A stretch of 19,992 bases of DNA from CAYGVT01 sp964353355 (GTDB lineage Archaea > Thermoplasmatota > DTKX01 > GCA-020343715). Location of the stretch: contig CAYGVT010000046.1 of NCBI GenBank assembly GCA_964353355.1, positions 1-19,992 on the forward strand, read 5' to 3'. The translations under genes were made by a program, and so were the position numbers. Each line of letters begins with the position of its first letter. Positions within the stretch are counted from its first letter, which is position 1. This document shows, piece after piece, positions 1 to 8,367 of the stretch. Under the pieces are notes generated by a model. The model did no database searches. It was not told the origin of the DNA and saw nothing but the letters and a program-made list of their open reading frames with translations.

Positions 1-512
1 CGGGCCCGGTCCAGTCTTTCGTGATCGACGACCCGGGCATATACAACGTCTCGCTCGCCGTCGTGGACGCTGCGGGTAACTGGGCGACCGATTGGGTGTG
101 CATCACGGTGCGCGACACCGAGCCGCCGCTGGCGGAGGCCGGCGGGGACCAAACGGTCGATACCGGTCAGCAGGCGCGCCTGGACGGCTCGGGCTCGTCG
201 GATAACGTGGCCATCGCATCGTGGACATGGACGATAGTCCTGGGCGACCAGCCCCTGAGGTACGAAGGCGCGGTCCAGAACCTCACCATCGATGCCCCTG
301 GCGTGTACAACGTGACCCTTCTCGTCCAGGATAAAGAGGGGAACCGTGACCTCGACTACTGCTCCATCGAGGTCGTGAGCAGGCCTGAGCCGACGGCTGG
401 AGCGCTCGAGCTGCCTGGACAATGGAGCTGGGGCGCCATCGCCCTGGTCCTGGTTTTGGTATCTGTCGCAATCGGTGGTTGGATGCTCTTCCGCAGGCGC
501 AGGATGCGCTGA
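1..512 (+). CDS. PKD-domain cell-surface protein, C-terminal part (5' truncated)
   Basis: The frame is open from the left edge (first full codon at 3), so only the C-terminus is present. It shows the end of one PKD (Ig-like beta-sandwich) domain and then one full PKD domain, with the usual SDNVAI..WTW core and a closing GVYNVTLLVQDKEGN strand. A linker follows, then a single hydrophobic span (AIALVLVLVSVAIGGWMLF) and a basic RRRRMR tail. This predicts a large type I protein with its ectodomain outside the cell and its tail in the cytoplasm. PKD modules usually act as stalk or adhesion domains. No catalytic domain is visible in this portion. It belongs to the same surface cluster as the genes at 1529 and 4651. 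The upstream part, which might be a propeller as in its neighbour, lies outside the window. Confidence 0.85.
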   Translation, partial: GPVQSFVIDDPGIYNVSLAVVDAAGNWATDWVCITVRDTEPPLAEAGGDQTVDTGQQARLDGSGSSDNVAIASWTWTIVLGDQPLRYEGAVQNLTIDAPGVYNVTLLVQDKEGNRDLDYCSIEVVSRPEPTAGALELPGQWSWGAIALVLVLVSVAIGGWMLFRRRRMR

Positions 513-550
513 CGTCTCCTCCGCATCTCGGGCGGGACGGAATGCCGTCG

Positions 551-1390
551 CTATGGCCACGCGCCCTTCCTGATCCCGTGCGCGACCCTCACGGCGGGCA
601 CGGTCCCGGCCACGTCGTGCACGCGCAGGATGTCGGCGCCCATCAGCACCGCCACGACCGCGGCCGCGATGGAGCCCTCGACCCTGTCGTCCACGGGCCT
701 ACCGGTTATCTGCCCGATGAACCACTTGCGGGAAGCGCCCACCATCACCGGGTGGCCCAGGGATTTGATGCGTCCGAGCTCGCGGATGAGCAGCAGGTTG
801 TGCTCCACGGTCTTACCGAACCCGATGCCGGGATCGAGGATGAGCTGCTCTCGCGCCACCCCCGCCTCGGTGACCTCTTGCACTCGCGCCTGGAGGAAGT
901 CGACGACCTCCTCGACCACGCCCTTGGGGTAGGCAGGCTCGAGCTGCATCGTCTTGGGCATGCCCAGCATGTGCATGAGCACCAGGGGGCAGCCGCGCTC
1001 GGCCACGAGCGGGGCCATCGCGGGGTCCGTGCGGCACGCGGACACGTCGTTGACCATGGCTGCCCCGATGTCGAGCGCCCACCGCGCGACCGTGGCGCTC
1101 ATGGTGTCGATGGACACCGGCGCGCCGAGGGCGACGATGGGGCCGAGCACGAGCTCGAGCCGCCTCACCTGCTCGGCCGCGGTAATGGGGTCCGAGCCGG
1201 GTCGCGTGGACTCCGCGCCCACGTCGACGATGTCCGCCCCGTCGGCTACGAGCTTGCGCGCGTGCTCGACCGCGGCCTCCCCCGTGTGCAATCCCCCGTC
1301 CGAGAACGAGTCGGGGGTGACGTTGACCACGCCCATCACGAGGGGGCGGTCGCCGATGCGGGAGCCGTCGGGGGCGCGGAGGATGGCCAC
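551..1390 (-). CDS. folP: Dihydropteroate synthase
   Basis: This enzyme condenses p-aminobenzoate with a dihydropterin pyrophosphate to give dihydropteroate in pterin cofactor synthesis; it is a cytosolic TIM barrel. With a GTG start at 1390 the protein has 279 residues, the usual family length. All signature blocks are present in order: MGVVNVTPDSFSDGG (19-33), DVGAESTRPG (56-65), SIDTM, NDVSA, MHMLGMPKTMQ, LDPGIGFGKT, GASRKWFIG and a final RVHDVAGT. The frame stays open much further upstream, but that stretch runs antisense into the neighbouring surface gene and has no family similarity. GTG 1390 is the only standard start codon between the minus-strand TATA element (about 1500-1491) and the first motif, though it lacks a clear ribosome site. 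It converges with the PKD gene at 512 and diverges from the gene at 1529. It is CGC-rich in arginine codons, unlike the flanking surface genes. The function is secure; the start is less so. Confidence 0.93.
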   Translation of the reverse strand: MAILRAPDGSRIGDRPLVMGVVNVTPDSFSDGGLHTGEAAVEHARKLVADGADIVDVGAESTRPGSDPITAAEQVRRLELVLGPIVALGAPVSIDTMSATVARWALDIGAAMVNDVSACRTDPAMAPLVAERGCPLVLMHMLGMPKTMQLEPAYPKGVVEEVVDFLQARVQEVTEAGVAREQLILDPGIGFGKTVEHNLLLIRELGRIKSLGHPVMVGASRKWFIGQITGRPVDDRVEGSIAAAVVAVLMGADILRVHDVAGTVPAVRVAHGIRKGAWP

Positions 1391-1490
1391 GCGTATGGAT
1401 GGTTCCCGGGGAATATGGGGTTTGCCGTCGGCAGCCGAACGCGCCCCGGGACCGTACCAGAGGACGAACGGTTCGAAAGCTGTTTCAATT

Positions 1491-1502
1491 ATTATAAATA
1501 GG
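1491..1502. promoter_or_regulatory. TATA element between folP and the SBBP/PKD gene, possibly bidirectional
   Basis: ATTATAAATAGG is an AT-rich island in GC-rich DNA. On the plus strand it lies about 30 nt before ATG 1529, the normal archaeal distance for an almost leaderless transcript. Read on the minus strand, the same bases give TATTTATAAT, which would start folP near 1470 with a leader of about 80 nt. Use in the plus direction is well supported; use in the minus direction is inference. Confidence 0.65.
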
Positions 1503-1528
1503 TTACCTGTCCTAATTAGCATGAGGAA

Positions 1529-4500
1529 ATGCATCGACTCCAGAGGCATCCGATCAAGAGGCATGGAATCATCAAGCTGCCTGATGGAGAATTCCATCAA
1601 GGGCTTCTGGTGGCTCTCCCCATCCTCTTTGTATTTAATGTGGGGCTCGCCTCTGCGAACGAACCGAGCAATCCCAACATCGATTACCTGCAGAACCGCA
1701 ACTTGCCCGCAGCATCGACCATGCACCCGCTCGTCTTTTCGACCTTCCTTACTGGCGAGGGGGATGGTAAGGTATTCTTCTCCGACATCGCCACAGACCA
1801 TCTCGGCCGTACAATCCTCATGGGGGGTACGAACTCAACAAGTCTGCCCGTCTCCCAGGGGGCCGCGCAAAGCTCCCTCGGGGGCAATTGGGACGCGGTC
1901 ATCGCGATACTTGGCTCTGACGGCTCCAGCTTGGAGTACCTCTCATATCTGGGGGGGAGCGAGAACGACACAGGTCGTGCGATTTGGACCGATGGCCTCG
2001 GCAGTATCTACATTATCGGTGACACATTGTCCAGTGACTTTCCCACCACTGAGGGTGCCTATCGGCGGACCGCGCAGGGATATGAAATGTTCGTGACCAA
2101 ACTGGATGCCGACGGCACATCGCTCGCGTACTCCACACTGCTCGGGGGTTCTGGCAATGAATATGGCATTGACATCGCGGTCGATGGGGAAGGGAGAGCG
2201 TTCGTGCTTGGTGATACTAACTCTACGGACTTGCCCACCGCTCCGACCACATACGTTCCGACGACCATGAAGGATGTAGCGTTCGTGGTGAGGCTCGATG
2301 CCAATGGCTCATCGCTCGACTACTGCAGGTACATCCAGTGGACGGACGCGGACCTACCTTCGCCTCCCTGGACGCGCTATTGTAGAATCGCCCTCGACGA
2401 GCTTAGTAGGGCATACGTGTTGGGGACCTATCATTCAGAATACTGTTCAATCACGTCTTTGGGATTCCTTCTGAGGATAGACGAGGTCGGAAGATATGTG
2501 AGGACCATCTATAGCCTATCTTGGGATGGGTATGGCGCATGGGAGGATGTCGCCATCATCTCCAACAGGTACATATATATCGTCGGCACGGTCAGCACCA
2601 CGGAATTGCCCCTGACTCATGCCCCATTGGCTCCCGTGATGAGCGTGAGCTCGAGAATTGGTCACCAGATATCACATACGCCATTCGTGTGCAAGCTCGA
2701 TTCTGCACCGTCTACGAGTACCAAGGTGGTCTATATGTCGCTCCTTGGCGGCTCCGGTTATGGATGGGGAAGGCACATTGAAGTCGACGAGGATGGGTGC
2801 GCGTTCATATCTGGCACGACATCGGCGGTCGACTTCCCAGTGAGCTACTGTGCGTTTCAACGGGTGAGGGCAGGGGGCCACTCCAATAGCGATGCATATC
2901 TGTGCAAACTATCGCCAGATGGGTCCCATGTGGTCTATTCCACATTCCTTGGTGGGACTGATGAGGAATCACTCTACCAGTTTGTTCTCGGACACGACCA
3001 AGATGCATTCGTCTTCGGGATGACGGAATCCACCGATTTTCCGTTGACACCGGGAGCCTACTGTTCGGTGTTCACCTCCGGCTCCACATGGATGAGATTC
3101 CTCACTCGTCTCTCTTCTGAGCATCTCAACCCACCGATGGCTGATGCGGGGGAGAACATGACCATCGACCAGCATGAGATGGTGGTCCTGAACGGGTTCC
3201 GTTCCTTGGACGACAAGGGCATCGTGAACTGGACATGGACCATCGACTTGCCTGGTGGGACCAGGACGCTCTACGGTCCCATGCCAGCGCCCAAGTTCGA
3301 TGAGGCCGGAGCCTTCAACGTCACGCTCAACGTCACCGACGCCGACGGCAACTGGGACATAGACTGCTGCGTCGTGACCGTGCGGGACACGACGCCGCCC
3401 ACCCCCCTCGCGCCCGATGTGTCCGTCCCCGAGGGCGAGGCGGCCGTGCTCAACGGCTCCGCCTCCTACGACAACGTCGGCATCGTGAACTGGACATGGA
3501 CAACGGGACACCCGGGCGGCTGGGTCTACCTATACGGGCCCATCGTCAATTACACATTCGAGGGCATCGGTAAACATCTCGTGAGCCTGCGCGTGACCGA
3601 CCTCGCTGGCAACAATGCCGTGCTGCCGCTGAACGGCACCGTCACCGACGTCACGCCGCCGGTCGCGCGTGCTGGCCCCGACAGGCAGGTCGACCAGCAC
3701 GACGTCCTCGCCCTCAACGATTGGGCCAGCACTGACAATGTCGGGATCGTCCAATGGCGCTGGGAGTTCACGTACGACGGCCAGATTGTCGTCCTAGACC
3801 GCTCGCACCCGTCCTTCAGGTTCGACACGGCAGGGGTGTACGACCTCCAGCTCACGGTGTGGGACGTCGCAGGCAATGTCGGGGCCGATGCAATGGTGCT
3901 CACCGTCCGCGACACCACACCTCCGATTGCGGACGCGGGTCCGGACCAAAAGGTGCCCCAGCACTCCGTCGTAACCTTCGATGGGGCCGGCTCAACCGAC
4001 AACCTCGCCATCCTGGGCTGGACGTGGTCGTTCAATTACGATAGCACCGACAAGGAGTTCCGAACCCCCACTCCGACCTTCAGGTTCGACCTGGTGGGGA
4101 CGTACGTCGTCCGCCTGACGGTCAGGGACGCCGAGGGATACGCGTCATGGGACCTGATGGAGATATCTGTGATAGACATCGAGCCGCCCGTCGCCGTGGC
4201 GGGGGGGAACATCACCATCGAGTGGGGGTCGACCGTCATCTTCGACGGCACGGGGTCATGGGATAATGTGGGGGTGCAGAACCTGACATGGTCCTTCGCA
4301 TATGGGAAAGTGACCCGCTACCTCCATGGATGGACTCGTGACTTCACGTTCTCCCGAGAGGGTAACTACACCATCATCCTCACCGTCGCCGACGCGGCAG
4401 GGAACACCGACTCCACTACGATGCGGGTCGATGTCCGCCCAAAGCCCTCTAGCGAGGAACCTCAGGAGACCTGGTGGCTCTGGCCGTCCATCATCGCCCT

Positions 4501-4567
4501 TATCCTGGTTGTGATGACCGTCATGCGCATGCTGCAGCTGTACAAGGTCTCCGAACGGAAGCGATAG
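1529..4567 (+). CDS. Large exported surface protein: seven-blade SBBP propeller + five PKD domains + membrane anchor
   Basis: A protein of 1012 residues. It has an N-terminal export signal (basic start, core LLVALPILFVF, likely cut after ASA near residue 43). Seven SBBP-type repeats follow at about 66-530, each built like LAYSTLLGGSGNEYG...GDTNSTDLPT. Then come five PKD domains at about 533-970, each opening with PP.A.AG and carrying a W.W core. A hydrophobic span lies at about 984-1003 (WPSIIALILVVMTVMRML), with a basic ERKR end. The predicted arrangement is a propeller head on a PKD stalk, anchored in the membrane and facing outward. Many NxS/T sequons suggest glycosylation. ATG 1529 is chosen because it follows GAGG and sits about 30 nt after a TATA box. 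No catalytic motif is seen; adhesion, matrix or binding roles are the usual inference. The propeller part looks more AT-rich than the PKD part. Confidence 0.88.
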   Translation: MHRLQRHPIKRHGIIKLPDGEFHQGLLVALPILFVFNVGLASANEPSNPNIDYLQNRNLPAASTMHPLVFSTFLTGEGDGKVFFSDIATDHLGRTILMGGTNSTSLPVSQGAAQSSLGGNWDAVIAILGSDGSSLEYLSYLGGSENDTGRAIWTDGLGSIYIIGDTLSSDFPTTEGAYRRTAQGYEMFVTKLDADGTSLAYSTLLGGSGNEYGIDIAVDGEGRAFVLGDTNSTDLPTAPTTYVPTTMKDVAFVVRLDANGSSLDYCRYIQWTDADLPSPPWTRYCRIALDELSRAYVLGTYHSEYCSITSLGFLLRIDEVGRYVRTIYSLSWDGYGAWEDVAIISNRYIYIVGTVSTTELPLTHAPLAPVMSVSSRIGHQISHTPFVCKLDSAPSTSTKVVYMSLLGGSGYGWGRHIEVDEDGCAFISGTTSAVDFPVSYCAFQRVRAGGHSNSDAYLCKLSPDGSHVVYSTFLGGTDEESLYQFVLGHDQDAFVFGMTESTDFPLTPGAYCSVFTSGSTWMRFLTRLSSEHLNPPMADAGENMTIDQHEMVVLNGFRSLDDKGIVNWTWTIDLPGGTRTLYGPMPAPKFDEAGAFNVTLNVTDADGNWDIDCCVVTVRDTTPPTPLAPDVSVPEGEAAVLNGSASYDNVGIVNWTWTTGHPGGWVYLYGPIVNYTFEGIGKHLVSLRVTDLAGNNAVLPLNGTVTDVTPPVARAGPDRQVDQHDVLALNDWASTDNVGIVQWRWEFTYDGQIVVLDRSHPSFRFDTAGVYDLQLTVWDVAGNVGADAMVLTVRDTTPPIADAGPDQKVPQHSVVTFDGAGSTDNLAILGWTWSFNYDSTDKEFRTPTPTFRFDLVGTYVVRLTVRDAEGYASWDLMEISVIDIEPPVAVAGGNITIEWGSTVIFDGTGSWDNVGVQNLTWSFAYGKVTRYLHGWTRDFTFSREGNYTIILTVADAAGNTDSTTMRVDVRPKPSSEEPQETWWLWPSIIALILVVMTVMRMLQLYKVSERKR
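1724..3115 (+). repeat. Seven SBBP beta-propeller repeats
   Basis: Seven degenerate units of about 60-70 codons, recognisable at LVFSTFLTG, LEYLSYLGGS, LAYSTLLGGS, LDYCRYIQW, YVRTIYSLSW, VVYMSLLGGS and VVYSTFLGGT. Each is usually followed by a strand of the type AFVLGDTNSTDLP. Units 4 and 5 are the most divergent. Seven units would close a standard seven-bladed ring. Confidence 0.75.
3128..4438 (+). repeat. Five tandem PKD-domain repeats
   Basis: Five units of about 87 codons, starting at PPMADAG, PPTPLAP, PPVARAG, PPIADAG and PPVAVAG. Units 1 and 2 share an exact nucleotide stretch coding for GIVNWTW (near 3218-3240 and 3480-3500), consistent with origin by tandem duplication. Confidence 0.85.
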
Positions 4568-4616
4568 GGCGGGCACCCACATCGCACCATACGCTGTTCC
4601 ATTACCGTACCAGAAG

Positions 4617-4626
4617 CATTATCTAG
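4617..4626 (+). promoter_or_regulatory. Weak TATA-like element for the SBBP/FnIII gene
   Basis: CATTATCTAG lies 25-34 nt before ATG 4651. This is the spacing seen at the other leaderless genes in the window, so it supports ATG 4651 over TTG 4639. The match to a TATA consensus is weak. Confidence 0.4.
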
Positions 4627-4650
4627 GTCCATCCTCAATTGCCAAAGGAC

Positions 4651-7600
4651 ATGCGCACCGCATGTACACGTGTTGCGGGGGTTCCAGTGACGCGACGTCA
4701 GATGGCTTTGGTCAAGGTCGCGATCGTCGTCCTTCTCATCGGCCTGCCGTGGGCCGGGCTCGCTCAGGCCGATGCGGATGATGAGGCTCCGTCGATTCCC
4801 TCCGGCGTCTCCCCGACATCCGAACCTGCATATCCCCCGTTCCATGGGCTGACTCCACTGGATTCCCACGAGGGGTTGCTGTTCAGCACGTTCGTGGGAG
4901 GCTCTGATAGGGAGAGCGCCGGCTCCTGCGATGTGGACCCCCTCGGCAACATGCACGTCATGGGCACCACCATGTCGGTCGACCTGCCGACGACGACCGG
5001 CGCGTTCTGCGAGACGACACACCACAAGAAGGGGGAGTTGAACTACTACCTTGCCAAGTACAATGCCGACGCCTCCCGGGTTCTCTACTGCACCTATCTC
5101 GAGTGGCACGGGCGCTCGATGTTCTGGGCCTCCGACATGGCCTATGCCGGTGGGGATTCCGTCTGGATAACTGGTTTCACCAACGCGACGGACCTTCCGG
5201 TCACCCTCGATGCCTACTCCAAGAACCTCCATGGCACATTCGGGTTCTCCGATTCGTTCCTCTTGAGGCTCAACACATCCGACCCGAGAATCGAGTATTG
5301 CACGTACATAGGGGGAAGTCGCCAAGATTACGCTCGCAGAATTGCACCCATCTCATCCGACGTTGTCGTGCTCGCCGGCATGACCATGTCCAGTGATTTC
5401 CCGACGACCGAAGGCGCCTATTGCAGGACGCTGGCAGGCCCGGCTGACACCTTCCTCCTGAGGCTCTCGACGAAGAGCCGGAATCTGGTCTACAGCACGC
5501 TCATCGGAGGCCCCGAGTTCGAGGACGTATCGGGCCTCGCGGTCGATGCCCAGGAGAACCCGTATCTGCTCATCGGGACCGACCGCTCTGGATTCCCCAC
5601 GACCGATGACGCTTACTCTGACAGGCCCATCGGTGATGATGACGTTGTCGTTTGCAGGCTCAACGCCAACGGCAGCAGGCTCGAGTCTAGCACCTACTTC
5701 GGAGGTAGTGAGCACGACAGCCCCAATGACCTGGCCGTCGATCAGGACATGTCCGTCTGGATAAGCGGATGGACCAACTCGACCGACCTCCCCACGACGG
5801 ACGATGCGTTCCAGTCGGAGTTCGGGGGCGACCAGAGCGATGGCTTCGTTGTGCAGATCTCCGCAAATGGGACGGATGTCCCGTACTGCACCTACTTCGG
5901 CAGTGCCAACTACGAGGCACTCAGTTCCATAGCCATGACCGGTCCTGGCCGGTTCCTCATCACGGGGCATTTCAACGGCACGGACTACTCCTTCCCGTCC
6001 GGCTCCATCCAGAGCAGGCCGCCTGGGAACGAGGATGTGTTCCTCGTGTGGTTCGATGCCAGTGCGGGCAGGATGCTCAACGGGACCTATCTTGGGGGGA
6101 GCGACAACGAGTACTCGATGTACCTGTCCGACAACGTCGCCGACGGGGTGTGCTATGTCTCGGGCTCCACTTCATCCAAATTATTCCTGACGACCGAGGG
6201 AGCGCACCAGACATCCCTGAAGGGTCCCTCCGACGGGTTCCTGGCCGCCATCAGGCTCACGGAGACCCCCTGGGAGCTGCCATCCGCGCCCCTCAACCTC
6301 ACGGCAATCCCTATGGACCAAGCCGTCCTGCTCACCTGGAAGCCCCCGGCATACGACAGCGGTTGGACCATCCGCCACTACCGTGTGTTCATGGGCCTAA
6401 CAACGGGCTACGAGCCCTTCTTCAAGGAGGTCGTGGGCGACACCGGCCTCCTGGTGACCGGCCTCGTCAACGGGCTGGTCTGGTCGTTCAGGGTCAGTGC
6501 CGTCACCTGGGTGGGGGAGGGGCCTTCCACCGGCAGCCGTCAGGCCTTGCCCTTCGGCCCCCCCGGTCCACCACTGGACCTTGTCGGCGAATCCGGCCTG
6601 GGCGAGGTTCGCCTCACCTGGTCGCCTCCCATCGACGATGGTAGCTCCCCCGTCCTGGGATACCATGTCCTCCGTGGTATGGTCGTGTGGGATCTGTCAG
6701 TCCACGCAACGCTGGGCGACATCACCAACTTCACCGACACCGGGCTCGAACCTGGTGTTCTGTTCCACTACTCGGTACGGGCGTTCAACCTCGCAGGCAA
6801 CGGCTCCCTCTCGAAGACGATCTCCGCGTATCAGCTCGACCTTCCATCGGCACCGTCGCTCCTGAAGGCGTTCCCAGGGGATGGGACAGTCAGGCTGACC
6901 TGGAGGCACCCGGAGACCGATGGTGGGCGACCGATAGATGGATACAGGCTCTTCAGGGCCATCACCGGGTCGCCGCTCGAGGAGCTTCAGGTGCTCGGAG
7001 ACGTGCAGGAATATTCCGATAGGAACCTCACCAACGGGGTAACCTACGACTATGCCCTGCGGGCCTTCACGTCGGTCGGCGATGGCGCAATGTCCGTGAC
7101 CGTCATCGCGACGCCCGAGGGCAGGCCGACGGCGCCCCTCGACCTCGTCGCGGTGCGATTGGACAGGGTGGTGGGTCTGTCCTGGATGGAGCCATCGAAC
7201 GACGGTGGGAGACCGATCCTTGGATACCACGTGTACCGCGGGACCCCGGATACCGAGCCGATCCTACTGCTGGAGATCGGGACGGTCACGACCTGCGTCG
7301 ACAACGGCATCGAGCTGGGGCGGGCGTACATCTATCGCGTCTGCGCCATCAACACGCATGGCACGGGCCCGTTCACGACCGATGTATCGATCGTGCTGGT
7401 GGACCCTCCAGGGAGACCGACGAACATCCAGGCTGTGGCATCGGATAGGACGGTGGTCCTGCGCTGGGAGGCGCCTGTTGACGACGGGGGCGCGTCCGTT
7501 GCCTCCTATCTCATTCTCAGGGGCCCGAGCGAGGACGTCACCGACTGGAGCGTCGAGGTACCCCCGACCGCGCTCAATTATGGCGACGAGGGCCTGGTCA

Positions 7601-8367
7601 ACGGCGTGACCTACTTCTATCGGGTGGTCGCCATCAATGGCGTCGGCGAGGGTCTGGCGAGCCCCGCCGTGAGCGCGACGCCCCGCGGCCTGCCCGGCCC
7701 GCCCCTCAACGTCACCGTCGGCAGGGGGGATGCCAACGTCACGCTGTCATGGGAGCACCCTGTCGATGACGGTGGCGCCGCCATCACGGGCTACTGGGTT
7801 CTGCGCGGGGATAGTCCCGACTTGATGATGATTATCGCAAGGCTCGGGCTCGTCACCACCTACACCGACGAGGGCCTATCGAACGGAAGGACGTACCACT
7901 ACTCCGTGGCTGCTGTCAACGAGGTCGGCAATGGGACGCTCTCGGGGACCGTCGATGCCGTCCCGGCGGGGGTTCCCGGGAAGCCCCTCAAGGTCATGGC
8001 TTCCGTGAAGGGGAGGACCGTGACCCTCTCTTGGGACGCGCCCTCGAGCGATGGCGGGAGCCCGATACTCAGGTTCTCCGTGCTCAGGGGTCTGAGCGCC
8101 GATGGCCTCTCATCAATCGGAGAAGTGAGCGACGGATACGATTTCACGGATAGAGGCGTCGAGCGCGGGAGGAACTACCTCTACGCCGTCATCGCCATCA
8201 ACGGCGTGGGCCAAGGTCTGCCGACGCAAGTGGTGGTCGAGGTGCCGAGGGCGGCCGGCTCCCCCGGTCCGACCATTATCGTGACGGTGCTCGCCATCGC
8301 CATTGTGTGCTGTATGTATCGTACGACCTCTTGGTCCAGGGGCTCTCGGCGGGGCCCCGCGGTCTAG
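4651..8367 (+). CDS. Large exported surface protein: seven-blade SBBP propeller + seven fibronectin type III domains + membrane anchor
   Basis: A protein of 1238 residues from ATG 4651; TTG 4639, GTG 4687 and ATG 4702 are other possible starts. An N-terminal export signal has the core VAIVVLLIGLPWAGLAQA. Seven SBBP blades span about 72-537 (LLFSTFVGGS, VLYCTYLEW, IEYCTYIGGS, LVYSTLIGG, LESSTYFGGS, VPYCTYFG, MLNGTYLGGS). Seven fibronectin type III domains follow at about 543-1202. Their repeated core is L.W..P.DDGG..I..Y.V.RG, then G..Y.Y.V.AIN..G.G. A hydrophobic span (PTIIVTVLAIAIVCCMY, 1207-1223) and a short basic tail close the protein. It is a paralogue of the gene at 1529 with the same head and a different stalk. 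The role is probably binding or adhesion at the cell surface; no enzyme motif is seen. Its TAG stop shares CTAG with the relic on the opposite strand. Confidence 0.88.
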   Translation: MRTACTRVAGVPVTRRQMALVKVAIVVLLIGLPWAGLAQADADDEAPSIPSGVSPTSEPAYPPFHGLTPLDSHEGLLFSTFVGGSDRESAGSCDVDPLGNMHVMGTTMSVDLPTTTGAFCETTHHKKGELNYYLAKYNADASRVLYCTYLEWHGRSMFWASDMAYAGGDSVWITGFTNATDLPVTLDAYSKNLHGTFGFSDSFLLRLNTSDPRIEYCTYIGGSRQDYARRIAPISSDVVVLAGMTMSSDFPTTEGAYCRTLAGPADTFLLRLSTKSRNLVYSTLIGGPEFEDVSGLAVDAQENPYLLIGTDRSGFPTTDDAYSDRPIGDDDVVVCRLNANGSRLESSTYFGGSEHDSPNDLAVDQDMSVWISGWTNSTDLPTTDDAFQSEFGGDQSDGFVVQISANGTDVPYCTYFGSANYEALSSIAMTGPGRFLITGHFNGTDYSFPSGSIQSRPPGNEDVFLVWFDASAGRMLNGTYLGGSDNEYSMYLSDNVADGVCYVSGSTSSKLFLTTEGAHQTSLKGPSDGFLAAIRLTETPWELPSAPLNLTAIPMDQAVLLTWKPPAYDSGWTIRHYRVFMGLTTGYEPFFKEVVGDTGLLVTGLVNGLVWSFRVSAVTWVGEGPSTGSRQALPFGPPGPPLDLVGESGLGEVRLTWSPPIDDGSSPVLGYHVLRGMVVWDLSVHATLGDITNFTDTGLEPGVLFHYSVRAFNLAGNGSLSKTISAYQLDLPSAPSLLKAFPGDGTVRLTWRHPETDGGRPIDGYRLFRAITGSPLEELQVLGDVQEYSDRNLTNGVTYDYALRAFTSVGDGAMSVTVIATPEGRPTAPLDLVAVRLDRVVGLSWMEPSNDGGRPILGYHVYRGTPDTEPILLLEIGTVTTCVDNGIELGRAYIYRVCAINTHGTGPFTTDVSIVLVDPPGRPTNIQAVASDRTVVLRWEAPVDDGGASVASYLILRGPSEDVTDWSVEVPPTALNYGDEGLVNGVTYFYRVVAINGVGEGLASPAVSATPRGLPGPPLNVTVGRGDANVTLSWEHPVDDGGAAITGYWVLRGDSPDLMMIIARLGLVTTYTDEGLSNGRTYHYSVAAVNEVGNGTLSGTVDAVPAGVPGKPLKVMASVKGRTVTLSWDAPSSDGGSPILRFSVLRGLSADGLSSIGEVSDGYDFTDRGVERGRNYLYAVIAINGVGQGLPTQVVVEVPRAAGSPGPTIIVTVLAIAIVCCMYRTTSWSRGSRRGPAV
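6276..8256 (+). repeat. Seven tandem fibronectin type III repeats
   Basis: Seven units of about 94 codons, beginning LPSAPLNL, PPGPPLDL, LPSAPSLL, RPTAPLDL, PPGRPTNI, LPGPPLNV and VPGKPLKV. The regular P.P linkers and near-constant spacing mark head-to-tail duplication. Units 5 to 7 look the most alike. Confidence 0.85.

Noticed and set aside
480..512. C-terminal archaeosortase (PGF-CTERM-like) sorting signals on the surface proteins
   Set aside because: The tails have a hydrophobic span and basic end, but no PGF or similar tripartite motif is present before the span in any of them.
422..1501. Long plus-strand frame antisense to folP
   Set aside because: Its translation is low-complexity His/Arg/Gly-rich sequence typical of a GC-rich shadow frame, while the minus strand carries all folP motifs.
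1391..1801. Extension of folP by up to 137 residues upstream of GTG 1390
   Set aside because: The extension runs through the shared promoter and antisense to the neighbouring signal-peptide region, has no dihydropteroate synthase similarity, and would make the protein far longer than the family.
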